Positions 39,076 through 47,672 of a stretch of 64,000 bases of DNA are shown here, one piece after another. The position numbers and the translations under genes were made by a program. Source of the DNA: Cryobacterium ruanii (lineage in GTDB: Bacteria; Actinomycetota; Actinomycetes; Actinomycetales; Microbacteriaceae); assembly GCF_004404055.1 (NCBI RefSeq), contig NZ_SOHK01000023.1, positions 1 to 64,000 of the forward strand. The letters run 5' to 3'. The notes under the pieces are model-generated. The model ran no database searches. It was not told where the DNA came from and was given only the letters and a program-made list of their open reading frames with translations. How positions within the stretch are numbered: position 1 is the first letter of the stretch; each line of letters opens with the position of its first letter.

Positions 39076-39684
39076 ATGTCGTCCGACCACTATTTTTCTC
39101 CGGCGCCCGGCACCGTACTTAAAACACGCCAGATCACGGTGGAGTTGCACGGGCAGGATCGGCTCCTGACGACCGCCAATTCGGTGTTCAGTCCCGCCCA
39201 TATCGACACCGGCACCGAGGTCCTGCTCAAGTACGCCCCCGAGCCGCCCCTGTCCGGTCATTTTCTCGATCTCGGCTGCGGCTGGGGCCCGATCGCCCTG
39301 CACCTCGCCCTGGCCTCTCCCGAGGCGACCATCTGGGCCGTCGACGTCAATGAGCGGGCACTTGACCTCGTGCGCACCAACGCCGCGTCCCTCGGCCTGA
39401 CCAACGTCAAGGCCGTGCTCGCCGCCGACGTGCCGACAGATATCTCGTTTCGTACCATCTGGTCGAACCCGCCCATTCGCGTCGGAAAAGATGTACTGCA
39501 CGGTCTCATGCAGACCTGGCTTCCCCGACTCGAGCCCGAAGCGGATGCCTGGCTCGTCATCCAGCGAAACCTCGGCGCGGACTCGCTCCAGCGCTGGCTC
39601 GCCGCCGAACTCCCGACCGACTTCGAGACCACCCGCGAGGCCATCAGCAAGGGCTTCCGGGTACTAGCAGTGCACCGCGGCTAA
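39076..39684 (+). CDS. RsmC-like class I methyltransferase
   Basis: The 202-residue protein has a SAM-binding loop FLDLGCGWGPIAL near residue 65, an acidic second strand WAVDVNE and the SNPPIRVGK motif near residue 135, typical of N-methylation of guanine in RNA (RsmC/RsmD group). It lacks the N-terminal half of E. coli RsmC, like many actinobacterial members. Substrate is probably 16S rRNA, by family only. AAAGG lies upstream of the ATG at 39076. Confidence 0.85.
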   Translation: MSSDHYFSPAPGTVLKTRQITVELHGQDRLLTTANSVFSPAHIDTGTEVLLKYAPEPPLSGHFLDLGCGWGPIALHLALASPEATIWAVDVNERALDLVRTNAASLGLTNVKAVLAADVPTDISFRTIWSNPPIRVGKDVLHGLMQTWLPRLEPEADAWLVIQRNLGADSLQRWLAAELPTDFETTREAISKGFRVLAVHRG

Positions 39685-39828
39685 GGCCAAGTAGTCCCAG
39701 TCAGTCAGGTCGGGTCGTGGTGGCAGGGTTGCCTGCGGGATTGCGAGTTTTCGGGTCTTTCGGGAGGTCTGCGAATGCTTTTCGCGGAGGCCTCCTGGTC
39801 GAAGCGAATGTCTGAGCGAGTAGCGGAT

Positions 39829-39846
39829 GGCCGTGCCGCCACGGCC
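39829..39846 (-). terminator. putative dapF terminator
   Basis: GGCCGTG-CCGC-CACGGCC, a perfect 7-bp stem 20 bases after the dapF stop, in the convergent gap with the methyltransferase. No U tract. Confidence 0.45.
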
Positions 39847-39865
39847 CCACTCGAAACTACAAGCG

Positions 39866-40747
39866 CTACCCGAGGTTCAGAACCCCGTCGAAGACCAGCT
39901 CCGCCGGCCCCGACAACGACACATGTTCCCCGTCCTCGGCCGCAAACATCCGCACCCCGAGCACACCGCCCGGCAGCTCCACCCGCCACTGATGCGGCGC
40001 CGCCTTACCGGCCCAGTGTCGTGTGGCCAGGGCGGCAGCGGCCGCCCCGGTGCCGCACGACAGGGTTTCTCCGCTGCCGCGTTCGTGCACCCGCATGCGG
40101 AAGCGCCCAACGCCGTTGACGACGAGAGGTTCGTTCGGCACGACGAATTCGATGTTCACCCCGCCGACTGGTTCCGGGTCCAGTTGCGGGATGAAGGTGA
40201 GATCGGCGGCATCAAGTTCGTCGTCGTCAGCGAGGGCCACGACCGTGTGGGGGTTGCCAACGTTGATGCCCAGGCCCGGACGTGCCACGGGTAGGTTCTT
40301 GGTGCGCACGAGCGGTTCGGTGCCGTCAAGCTTCCACCGACCGAGATCGACCTGAAAACCCGAGGCGTTGCGCTGTACGTCGCGCACACCGCCGCGGGTT
40401 CCTATTGTGAGGGTGTCGCCGGGCAGCAGCTCGGCGAGGTTGTTTTCAATCAGGAATTTAGCGTAGACACGGATGCCGTTGCCGCACATTTCCGAGACGG
40501 TTCCATCGGCGTTCCAGTAGTCCATGAACCAGTCGGCCGCATCATCTTCGGCGAGGGCAGCCGCTCCGTCTGGCAGGTTCTTGCTGTGCACCGCCCGGAT
40601 GATGCCGTCCGCGCCAACGCCGAACTTGCGGTCGCACACTGCGCGAATCTGCGCCGGGGTGAGTTCCATGGTGCCGTCGGGATCAGCGAACAGCACGAAG
40701 TCGTTGCCCGTGCCGTGGCCCTTGGTGAAGTTCAAAGTGATGCCCAT
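39866..40747 (-). CDS. dapF: diaminopimelate epimerase
   Basis: DapF converts LL- to meso-diaminopimelate for lysine and cell-wall peptides. The 293-residue protein has the two catalytic cysteines in [12 protein letters not shown] and LSCGTGAAA, and GTGNDFV at the N terminus. It follows miaA by nine bases and has no SD; TAAGCT, starting with the miaA stop, lies six bases before its ATG. Confidence 0.96.
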   Translation of the reverse strand: MGITLNFTKGHGTGNDFVLFADPDGTMELTPAQIRAVCDRKFGVGADGIIRAVHSKNLPDGAAALAEDDAADWFMDYWNADGTVSEMCGNGIRVYAKFLIENNLAELLPGDTLTIGTRGGVRDVQRNASGFQVDLGRWKLDGTEPLVRTKNLPVARPGLGINVGNPHTVVALADDDELDAADLTFIPQLDPEPVGGVNIEFVVPNEPLVVNGVGRFRMRVHERGSGETLSCGTGAAAAALATRHWAGKAAPHQWRVELPGGVLGVRMFAAEDGEHVSLSGPAELVFDGVLNLG

Positions 40748-40756
40748 GCTGCCAGC

Positions 40757-41734
40757 TTACGGGGCAGCCGCTGGCAGGTCTTCCGCGGGAAAGGTGGGTG
40801 CACCGCCCCGGTCGATGTGCGCGAGGGCGTCCTCGACACGATCCGCCGCATCGGAATCCATCCAGTGAGTATGGGCGTAACGTTTGAACCAGCTCACCTG
40901 TCGGCGTGCGTACCGCCGGGTGAGTTGCTGGGTCGCTTCAATGGCCTCCGCCGCGCTGAGGGCGCCGTGCACCTGCCCGAGGGCCTGCGCGTAGCCGATC
41001 GCGCGGCTTGCAGTGACACCGTCCTCGATGCCGGCGGCGAGCAGGCCGCGGGCTTCGTCGACGATGCCGGCCGCCCACATCCGTTCGACCCGCGCGTCGA
41101 GCCGGGGCGTGAGCCGCTCTCGCGGCGTGCGCAGCCCGAGCAGCACGCTGGGCTGCCAATACACCGGCTCTGCCGGGAGCGCGGCGAGGTGTGGGGCGCC
41201 GGTGAGCTCGACAATTTCGAGCGCCCGAACGAGGCGGCGCCCGTTGCTCGGGCCGATCCGCAGCGCGGCCTGCGGGTCGACAGCCTGCAGTCGGGAGTAC
41301 ATCAGGCCCGGTCCGGTTTGCAGGAGCTCCGATTCGAGCCTGGTCCGCAACTCCGGATCAGTACCCGGGAACCGAAAATCGAAGACGACCGACGACACGT
41401 AGAGACCCGAGCCGCCAACCAGGATGGGGACGACTCCGCGCGCGAGGATCTCGGTGATGGCCTTGCGGGCATCCGTTTGATAGTTGCTGACTGTGGCTTC
41501 GTCGGTCACCGTGAGTACGTCGAGCAGGTGATGGGGAATGCCACGGCGCTCCGCAAGGGTGAGTTTGGCCGTGCCGATGTCCATGCCGCTGTAGAGCTGC
41601 ATGGCATCGGCGTTCACGATTTCAGCCGGCTGACCGCGCGCGCTGAGCTGTTCGGCCAGGTCGAGGGATAACTCGGACTTGCCGGTGCCGGTCGACCCGA
41701 TGACGGCGATCAGCAGGAGTGGAGCAGGGCTCAC
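40757..41734 (-). CDS. miaA: tRNA dimethylallyltransferase
   Basis: MiaA adds dimethylallyl to A37 of tRNAs reading UNN codons. The 325-residue protein has the P-loop [11 protein letters not shown] near residue 15, [26 protein letters not shown], and RRQVSWFKR near the C terminus. The start is GTG at 41734, five bases after the miaB stop. MiaB acts on the same base next, so the order mirrors the pathway. Confidence 0.95.
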   Translation of the reverse strand: MSPAPLLLIAVIGSTGTGKSELSLDLAEQLSARGQPAEIVNADAMQLYSGMDIGTAKLTLAERRGIPHHLLDVLTVTDEATVSNYQTDARKAITEILARGVVPILVGGSGLYVSSVVFDFRFPGTDPELRTRLESELLQTGPGLMYSRLQAVDPQAALRIGPSNGRRLVRALEIVELTGAPHLAALPAEPVYWQPSVLLGLRTPRERLTPRLDARVERMWAAGIVDEARGLLAAGIEDGVTASRAIGYAQALGQVHGALSAAEAIEATQQLTRRYARRQVSWFKRYAHTHWMDSDAADRVEDALAHIDRGGAPTFPAEDLPAAAP

Positions 41735-41739
41735 CAGGT

Positions 41740-43344
41740 TTAGCGCTCGTCGTCGTTCACGTTATAAATGGGGATGGTGGTGGCACCGCTTTCGAGTCGC
41801 AGGCCGATCGTCGGCAGGCCAAGCGAGACGGGGCCGGCTCCGCCGGATGCACCACCATGAGTGGGTACTCCACAGGATTCGGCTTCCATGCGGTCCCAGG
41901 CGTCTCCGGCCCGGGTCGAGCGGATGCGCAGCGGCGCACCGTCGGTCGAGTCGGCGATGAGGTGGAACGGTGCCGCCTGGGTGACGACGACGGTGACCAT
42001 GTCACCGGGCCGGGGCCGGGCAGAACCGGCCGGAACATCGAAGTGCACGAGTCGGCTGTCGGGCGCCCGCCCACTGAGGCGGTGGGTGTCGCTGTCTTTG
42101 CGGCCACTGTTGGCGACGAGAAGCTCCACCTCGAGGCCGATCATCCCCTGGTTCTCTTCGAGGGAAATTCGTTCTTGCAGGGCGGCGAGGCGCTCATAGC
42201 GGTCCTGCACGATCGCCTTGGGAACCTGGTCGCGCATTGTCGCGGCCGGAGTGCCGGGGCGAATGGAGTACTGAAAAGTGAACGCTGTCGCAAACCGGGC
42301 CCGTTCAACGACGCGCAGGGTTTCCTGAAAGTCTTCTTCGGTTTCGCCGGGGAAGCCGACGATGATGTCGGTGCTGATGGCCGCGTTCGGAATCTGAGCG
42401 CGCACCCGGTCGAGAATGCCGAGGAACTTCGCGCCACGGTAGGACCGACGCATCGACTTGAGAATGCGGTCGGACCCGGACTGCAGCGGCATGTGCAGCT
42501 GCGGCATGACGGCGGGCGTTTCAGCCATGGCGTCGATGACGTCGTCGGTGAACGCGGCAGGATGCGGGCTGGTGAAGCGGATGCGCTCCAGCCCCTCGAT
42601 CTTGCCGGCCGCGCGCAGCAGCTTGCCGAAGGCGAGGCGGTCACCAAACTCGACCCCGTAGGAGTTGACGTTCTGGCCGAGCAGGGTGACCTCAATGGCG
42701 CCGTCGTCGACGAGCGCTTGGATCTCGGCGAGAATCTCTCCGGGGCGGCGGTCTTTCTCCTTGCCCCGGAGCGCTGGCACGATGCAGAAGGTGCAGGTGT
42801 TGTTGCAGCCGACCGAGATGGAGACCCAGCCGCTGTAGCTGGAGTCACGCTTGGTCGGCAGGGTCGACGGGAACGTCTCGAGGGAATCGAGAATCTCTAA
42901 CTGGGCCTCACCGTTATGCCTGGCTCGTTCGAGGAGGCTGGGTAGGGAGCCCATGTTGTGAGTCCCGAAGACCACGTCGACCCACGGCGCTTTCTCAAGG
43001 ATGGTGGTCTTGTCTTTCTGGGCGAGGCAGCCGCCGACGGCAATCTGCATGCCGGCGTGCTTGCGCTTGACCGAGGCGAGGTAGCCGAGGTTACCGTAGA
43101 GCTTGTTGTCGGCGTTCTCGCGCACCGCGCAGGTGTTGATCACGACGATGTCGGCCTCGCCACCGACGGCTGCGACGTAGCCGGCCGCTTCGAGTGAACC
43201 ACTCAGGCGTTCGGAGTCATGCACGTTCATCTGGCAGCCGAACGTGCGCACCTCATAGGTGCGAGCACGCCCCGACTCGTCGATCGCGGCTACCGAGGGC
43301 GTGATGACGGTTCGGCGGGCTTGTTCGGGGGCGACGATACTCAT
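41740..43344 (-). CDS. miaB: tRNA-2-methylthio-N6-dimethylallyladenosine synthase
   Basis: MiaB is a radical-SAM methylthiotransferase acting on i6A37 of tRNA. The 534-residue protein has the N-terminal UPF0004 domain with its iron-sulfur cysteines ([22 protein letters not shown]), the radical-SAM CxxxCxxC motif (CNNTCTFC) and a C-terminal TRAM domain. It has a tail of about 60 residues beyond TRAM that is rich in Gly and Ser. TAAACT lies close upstream of the ATG at 43344. Confidence 0.95.
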   Translation of the reverse strand: MSIVAPEQARRTVITPSVAAIDESGRARTYEVRTFGCQMNVHDSERLSGSLEAAGYVAAVGGEADIVVINTCAVRENADNKLYGNLGYLASVKRKHAGMQIAVGGCLAQKDKTTILEKAPWVDVVFGTHNMGSLPSLLERARHNGEAQLEILDSLETFPSTLPTKRDSSYSGWVSISVGCNNTCTFCIVPALRGKEKDRRPGEILAEIQALVDDGAIEVTLLGQNVNSYGVEFGDRLAFGKLLRAAGKIEGLERIRFTSPHPAAFTDDVIDAMAETPAVMPQLHMPLQSGSDRILKSMRRSYRGAKFLGILDRVRAQIPNAAISTDIIVGFPGETEEDFQETLRVVERARFATAFTFQYSIRPGTPAATMRDQVPKAIVQDRYERLAALQERISLEENQGMIGLEVELLVANSGRKDSDTHRLSGRAPDSRLVHFDVPAGSARPRPGDMVTVVVTQAAPFHLIADSTDGAPLRIRSTRAGDAWDRMEAESCGVPTHGGASGGAGPVSLGLPTIGLRLESGATTIPIYNVNDDER

Positions 43345-43408
43345 AATACCTATAGTTTACGCGAGCAATTCGGTGTGCGGGCCGTGTGGCCTGGCCCAAT
43401 CGAGAGCA

Positions 43409-44191
43409 TCACCGGAATCGGACTTTAGAGCCGCCACCGCCACCACGGCTGTCCATGGCGGCCCTGACGGCGAGTCGTACCGCTGCCGAACCGTAGCCCT
43501 TACGCATGAGAAAGCCGGTGAGACGGCGGTCGATGGTCTGATCGTCGAAGCGTTCCATCTGCCCGATCCGCTTGGTGGCCAGGTCGATGGCGCGTTCAGC
43601 TTCGTCGTCGGGAAGCTCCTCGAGTTTGTCGAGCATGACGCCCGGGTCGAGCTTGCGCCGACGCATCTCGGCCTCGACGCCGGTGCGGCCAAGGCCCTTG
43701 CGCACGTTGTGGCTGTGGATAATCTGGTCCGCGAGCTTGGCCTCGTCGAGGTACTCCAGCTCAATAAACTTCTCGATGATCTCACTCGCTTCGCCCGAGT
43801 CGACACCGGTGGCGTTCAGCACCAGTAAGGCCTCGACCATCGACAGGGAACGACCGCGCAGCCGGTGCAGCAGCACCTTCTCCGCCCGCTCACGCTGGTC
43901 GAGTGCATCGGCCGCAGCATCAGCCTCATCGTCGTCACCGTTGGCTGCCAACTCGACATTGGCCTCGTCAGCGGCAGCGGCAGCCTTGCTGGCGGCTGCC
44001 GCTGAAAATCTGTCGATCTCGATCGGACCAGCCTCGAGCGGGGTGGCTTCGAGCGAGGAGGCTTCGAGTAAGGAGGCCTCGAGCGGGGAGCGTCGTTTCA
44101 TTCCCGGCGCCGCACCGTGCAGGTAGGTCACGGGAGCCAAATCGGCGTCTGCGCGTTCTGCTGCATCATCCTGGGGTTCGAAGTGAACCAT
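43409..44191 (-). CDS. recX: recombination regulator RecX with repeat-bearing N-terminal extension
   Basis: RecX binds and modulates RecA filaments. The RecX domain occupies roughly residues 100-250 of 260, with LHRLRGRSLSMVEA and GLGRTGVEAEMRRR as family segments. The N-terminal 100 residues are an acidic/alanine-rich extension containing four LEA(S/T/G)-type pentapeptide repeats encoded by a 15-bp tandem repeat. The gene follows recA by about 60 bases, as usual. Confidence 0.9.
   Translation of the reverse strand: MVHFEPQDDAAERADADLAPVTYLHGAAPGMKRRSPLEASLLEASSLEATPLEAGPIEIDRFSAAAASKAAAAADEANVELAANGDDDEADAAADALDQRERAEKVLLHRLRGRSLSMVEALLVLNATGVDSGEASEIIEKFIELEYLDEAKLADQIIHSHNVRKGLGRTGVEAEMRRRKLDPGVMLDKLEELPDDEAERAIDLATKRIGQMERFDDQTIDRRLTGFLMRKGYGSAAVRLAVRAAMDSRGGGGGSKVRFR
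44031..44090 (-). repeat. 15-bp tandem repeat (4 units) in recX
   Basis: Units start at 44031, 44046, 44061 and 44076; each is a variant of GCCTCGAGCGGGGAG. They encode LEASx-type pentapeptides. Because the period is a multiple of three, copy-number change would keep the frame. Confidence 0.9.
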
Positions 44192-44250
44192 TCCCGTGAC
44201 CTGCCTTTCACTGCTTCTGCTGGGCTGTGCTGCGGTGTGGTGCTGCCTGG

Positions 44251-45396
44251 TTAGGCGGTCTTGCGGGCGGGCGGGGCCTTCGCGACGACCGGCCCACCGG
44301 ACAGGAGGGCCTCAGCATCAGCTTCGGCCTTGGCCTTCGTCTCTGCCTCCAGCGCGATGGCGGCGGCCACCTTTTCGGCAGCCTTGGCGGCGATACCTTC
44401 GGGGCCGATGCCGAGCTTTATCAAAATCTTGCGCTCGATCTCGTTGGCCATTTCGGGGTTCTTGAGTAGGAAGTTGCGCGAGTTCTCTTTACCCTGGCCC
44501 AGCTGATCGCCGTCATAGGTGTACCAGGCGCCGGACTTCTTGACGATGCCCTGGTCGACACCGAAGTCGATCAGGCTGCCCTCGCGGGAGATACCGATGC
44601 CGTAGATAATGTCGAACTCTGCCTGTTTGAAGGGCGGCGCCATCTTGTTCTTGACGACCTTGACCCGGGTGCGGTTACCGATGGCCTCTGTTCCGTCTTT
44701 CAGGGTCTCAATGCGGCGAATGTCGAGGCGCACCGAGGCGTAAAACTTGAGTGCCTTACCGCCAGAGGTCGTCTCGGGGCTGCCGAAGAACACGCCGATC
44801 TTTTCGCGCAGCTGGTTAATGAAGATCATGGTGGTGTTGGTCTGACTGAGGCCACCGGTGAGCTTGCGGAGGGCCTGGGACATGAGGCGGGCCTGGAGGC
44901 CGACGTGAGAGTCACCCATCTCGCCCTCGATCTCGGCGCGCGGTACGAGGGCCGCAACGGAGTCGACGACGATGAGGTCGATGGAGCCGCTTCGCACGAG
45001 CATGTCGGCGATTTCGAGGGCCTGTTCACCGGTGTCGGGCTGGGAGACGAGAAGGGCATCGATGTCGACGCCGAGCTTCTTGGCGTATTCCGGGTCGAGG
45101 GCATGCTCGGCGTCGATGAAGGCGGCTATGCCACCGTTCTTCTGCGCATTCGCGATGGCATGCAGGGTGAGTGTGGTCTTTCCCGAGGATTCCGGGCCGT
45201 AGATTTCGACGATGCGTCCACGCGGCAACCCGCCAACGCCGAGCGCGACATCCAGGGCGATCGACCCGGTAGAAATGGTTTCAACGGGCGCACGTTCGTC
45301 GCTGCCGAGGCGCATGACCGATCCTTTGCCGAACTGACGATCGATTTGCGCGAGAGCGGTTTCGAGTGCTTTCTCGCGGTTCGCTTGTGATGCCAT
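44251..45396 (-). CDS. recA: recombinase RecA
   Basis: RecA drives strand exchange and activates LexA cleavage. The 381-residue protein has Walker [10 protein letters not shown] at residues 66-74, [12 protein letters not shown] (Walker B), loop L1 and loop L2 (around [10 protein letters not shown]), and an Ala/Lys/Glu-rich C-terminal tail of about 45 residues. ATG at 45396 has AGGAG upstream. A candidate SOS box overlaps a promoter about 225 bases upstream. Confidence 0.98.
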   Translation of the reverse strand: MASQANREKALETALAQIDRQFGKGSVMRLGSDERAPVETISTGSIALDVALGVGGLPRGRIVEIYGPESSGKTTLTLHAIANAQKNGGIAAFIDAEHALDPEYAKKLGVDIDALLVSQPDTGEQALEIADMLVRSGSIDLIVVDSVAALVPRAEIEGEMGDSHVGLQARLMSQALRKLTGGLSQTNTTMIFINQLREKIGVFFGSPETTSGGKALKFYASVRLDIRRIETLKDGTEAIGNRTRVKVVKNKMAPPFKQAEFDIIYGIGISREGSLIDFGVDQGIVKKSGAWYTYDGDQLGQGKENSRNFLLKNPEMANEIERKILIKLGIGPEGIAAKAAEKVAAAIALEAETKAKAEADAEALLSGGPVVAKAPPARKTA

Positions 45397-45701
45397 GGTC
45401 GTGATCTCCTAGGTTCTGCACGGTCGCTATGACCCGTGCATGGTGGCGCCTGTAGGCTGTCGGCCCGCGTATCGGGAGCACCCCGGTACTTGTTTCGACA
45501 AGGCAATTGCTGACTTTGTCTGACAAATGCGACTGTACGCCGCACCTCCGACACTGGCCGGGGGCACGATCGAGCAGTGCACAATCTGTTAGATGGTCTG
45601 CTGTGGAGGAGCCTATCAAGGCCGAACAGGTATTCGAGCATTGTGCGTGATATTTTTTTGCGTGTCGAACTGTCGGCCTAACCGGGGGTGTAAACAGCGC
45701 G
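45397..45701 (-). promoter_or_regulatory. recA upstream region with SOS box and promoter
   Basis: On the minus strand CTCGAA (45638-45633), 17 bp and TAGGCT (45615-45610) form a promoter-like pair. The box CGAAC-AGGT-ATTCG (45623-45636) overlaps its -35 and spacer, differing from CGAAC-N4-GTTCG at one base. The implied leader is about 205 nt; small dyads at 45489-45502 and 45512-45524 could form stems in it. No gene is visible in this region. Confidence 0.65.
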
Positions 45702-45926
45702 CTACAGACGGGGAGCGGGGATACCGGCGCCGTACCAGCGACTGCGCGGCACGTCGACTTCGGCGCAAAGAGCCAGCCAGACATCCCGGGCAGGTACACC
45801 GGCCGCGAGGGCCTGGTCGGCGGTTCGCCCGCCGAGCGGCGTGAGCACGAGGTCTCGGGTGAGTACGCGCCCGTAGGCGTCGCCGAACTCGTCCTTCATG
45901 GCGGTGCGAAATTCGCTCAGTCGCAC
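45702..45926 (-). CDS. DUF3046 protein
   Basis: The 74-residue protein (MRLSEFRTAMKDEFG to the C terminus) is a DUF3046 member, a small actinobacterial family almost always found between clgR and recA. Function unknown. The start is GTG at 45926 with AAGGAG upstream. A strong terminator separates it from clgR, so it is transcribed separately. Confidence 0.85.
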   Translation of the reverse strand: MRLSEFRTAMKDEFGDAYGRVLTRDLVLTPLGGRTADQALAAGVPARDVWLALCAEVDVPRSRWYGAGIPAPRL

Positions 45927-45968
45927 AAGACTCCTTCACGCTGCCCTGACAGGCAGCAACTCCTGAAA

Positions 45969-46005
45969 TGAAAACCACCGCCGACACTCAGTGTCGGCGG
46001 TGGTT
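45969..46005 (-). terminator. intrinsic terminator of clgR
   Basis: AACCACCGCCGACAC and its exact complement enclose a TCA loop, a 15-bp stem, followed on the minus strand by TTTTCATTTC. Confidence 0.85.
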
Positions 46006-46044
46006 GACGATGATGTAATTCCTGAGGATGCTGTCGGTCGGTGG

Positions 46045-46353
46045 TTATCGCACCATGAAGTCTGCATCAAACGTGGTGACGAAGTCGTCCGGTACCGTAT
46101 CGGGGAACTGATCAATTCCCTCGATGACGGCGAGACGGTCACCAACTTCACGCATGATGACCGAAATCGGGGTTTCCAATGCGTCGGCGACAGAGGCGAG
46201 GATCTCGGATGAGGCCTCTTTCTGTCCTCGTTCTACCTCGCTGAGGTAGCCGAGCGCGACGCTGGCTTTGCTTGCGACCTGACGCAGGGTACGCCCCTTT
46301 TGCAGGCGGAAGTCCCTGAGCACATCGCCGATCTCCTGACGAACAAGAATCAT
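46045..46353 (-). CDS. clgR: XRE-family regulator, ClgR-like
   Basis: The 102-residue protein has a HTH near residues 20-60 (GRTLRQVASKASVALGYLSEVERG), whose sequence and genomic place match ClgR. ClgR activates clp protease and chaperone genes in actinobacteria. ATG at 46353 follows AAGGAGG. The C-terminal end is shorter than in some relatives but retains the FD.DF.V-like tail. Confidence 0.85.
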   Translation of the reverse strand: MILVRQEIGDVLRDFRLQKGRTLRQVASKASVALGYLSEVERGQKEASSEILASVADALETPISVIMREVGDRLAVIEGIDQFPDTVPDDFVTTFDADFMVR

Positions 46354-46510
46354 CGGAACCTCCTTCTTATGACTGATATCCGAAGCCTATAACTGCCGGG
46401 TTGCTGTGCTGGATGCTTACAATACTGCATTCATCCGACACGTTGACACTACCGAGAATCATTGGGCTTTACTTGTGAATGTCCTCGATGTAACCAGCCC
46501 GTAACAGGAA

Positions 46511-47089
46511 CTATTCCGGGTCACCCTGCGCTATCAGCGCACGCACAGCATCGATGGCCTGGCGCACGGTTTCGGCACGAATTTCGGTGCGGTCGCCGTG
46601 CAGTTGGAGCGGCACGGCCCAGGAACCGGTGCCTTTGGACAGGCCGATGAACACCGTACCGGCGGGATGACCACCGTCCTGACCAGGCCCGGCCACACCC
46701 GTGGTCGACACACCGACATCTGCACGCACGTCGTCCACGGCAAGCAGGGTGCGTACGCCGCCCGCCATTTGCTTGGCGACGTCGGCGTGTACGGGCCCGT
46801 GCACGTTGAGCACACTGCTGTCGACGTGGAGCAGGCTGCGTTTGAGCGCGGTGTCGTAGGCGACCAGTCCCCCACGCAGCACAGCGGATGCGCCGGGGAT
46901 ACGCACGAGTTCGGCCACAAGCAGGCCCCCGGTCAATGACTCAGCGACGGCGATGGTGAGACGGCGGGCGGTGAGCTCCGCGATCAGCTCGGCCGCCGTA
47001 TCCACCTGACCAGCCGCCGGCCCGGCTGATTCAGGCGAGTAAATGACGGGCATTGACGACGTGATCGGGGCAGGGTCAGGCAACGTCAT
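46511..47089 (-). CDS. CinA C-terminal-domain protein (nicotinamide-nucleotide amidohydrolase)
   Basis: The 192-residue protein corresponds only to the C-terminal amidohydrolase half of CinA. It has the family segments AVAESLTGGLLVAELVRIPGAS, GGLVAYDTALK, VSTTGVAGPGQDGG and GTVFIGL. It deamidates nicotinamide mononucleotide in studied homologues. The start at 47089 overlaps pgsA by 14 bases with GAAAG upstream; ATG at 47053 has no SD. Actinobacteria commonly carry this short form beside clgR. Confidence 0.9.
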   Translation of the reverse strand: MTLPDPAPITSSMPVIYSPESAGPAAGQVDTAAELIAELTARRLTIAVAESLTGGLLVAELVRIPGASAVLRGGLVAYDTALKRSLLHVDSSVLNVHGPVHADVAKQMAGGVRTLLAVDDVRADVGVSTTGVAGPGQDGGHPAGTVFIGLSKGTGSWAVPLQLHGDRTEIRAETVRQAIDAVRALIAQGDPE

Positions 47090-47669
47090 GCTTTCGCAGT
47101 CGCCAGGCCGAGACGAGGTAGTCGAGGCCGGATGCCACGGTCAGTACGAGAGCAATGGTCATGGTGGCCGTGTTGACCCAGTCCACCCAGTCGCCGAAGA
47201 CCAGCTGGAACGGGAGTAGCGCTAGCGAGATAGCCACGGACTGAGCAATGGTCTTGAGCTTGCCGCCGCGGCTGGCCGGAATGACCCGGTCACGCAGCAT
47301 GACGAACCGAAACACGGTGATGCCGACTTCGCGGACGAGGATGACGATGGTCACCCACCAGGGCAGCTCTCCGAGGATGGACAGGCAGACCAAGGCACCA
47401 CCGGTGAGGATCTTGTCGGCGATCGGGTCGAGAATTTTGCCGAGGTCGGTCACGAGGTTGTAGCGGCGAGCGATCATGCCGTCGATGCCGTCGGTGGCGA
47501 TCGCGATGATGAACAGCACGGCGGCCGCCCAGCGCAGGGCATCGTGGGCACCGTTGTCGGCGAGCAGCATCCAGATGAAGACGGGCGCGAGCAGAATACG
47601 CACGACCGTGATCAGGTTGGGCACATTCCAGTTGCTGGGGCGGGTGAAGGATGGTTGCGGTGTTGCCAT
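47076..47669 (-). CDS. pgsA: CDP-diacylglycerol-glycerol-3-phosphate 3-phosphatidyltransferase
   Basis: The 197-residue membrane enzyme makes phosphatidylglycerol phosphate. The CDP-alcohol phosphotransferase motif is complete: DGIDGMIARRYNLVTDLGKILDPIAD. About five membrane helices are visible. ATG at 47669 has AGGGA upstream and lies three bases after ftsK. Confidence 0.92.
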   Translation of the reverse strand: MATPQPSFTRPSNWNVPNLITVVRILLAPVFIWMLLADNGAHDALRWAAAVLFIIAIATDGIDGMIARRYNLVTDLGKILDPIADKILTGGALVCLSILGELPWWVTIVILVREVGITVFRFVMLRDRVIPASRGGKLKTIAQSVAISLALLPFQLVFGDWVDWVNTATMTIALVLTVASGLDYLVSAWRLRKHDVA

Positions 47670-47672
47670 AGT

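Noticed and set aside
46354-46510. Possible tRNA or small RNA between cinA and clgR
   Set aside because: No cloverleaf, CCA end or convincing stem could be drawn; only the clgR SD and weak promoter-like sequences are seen.
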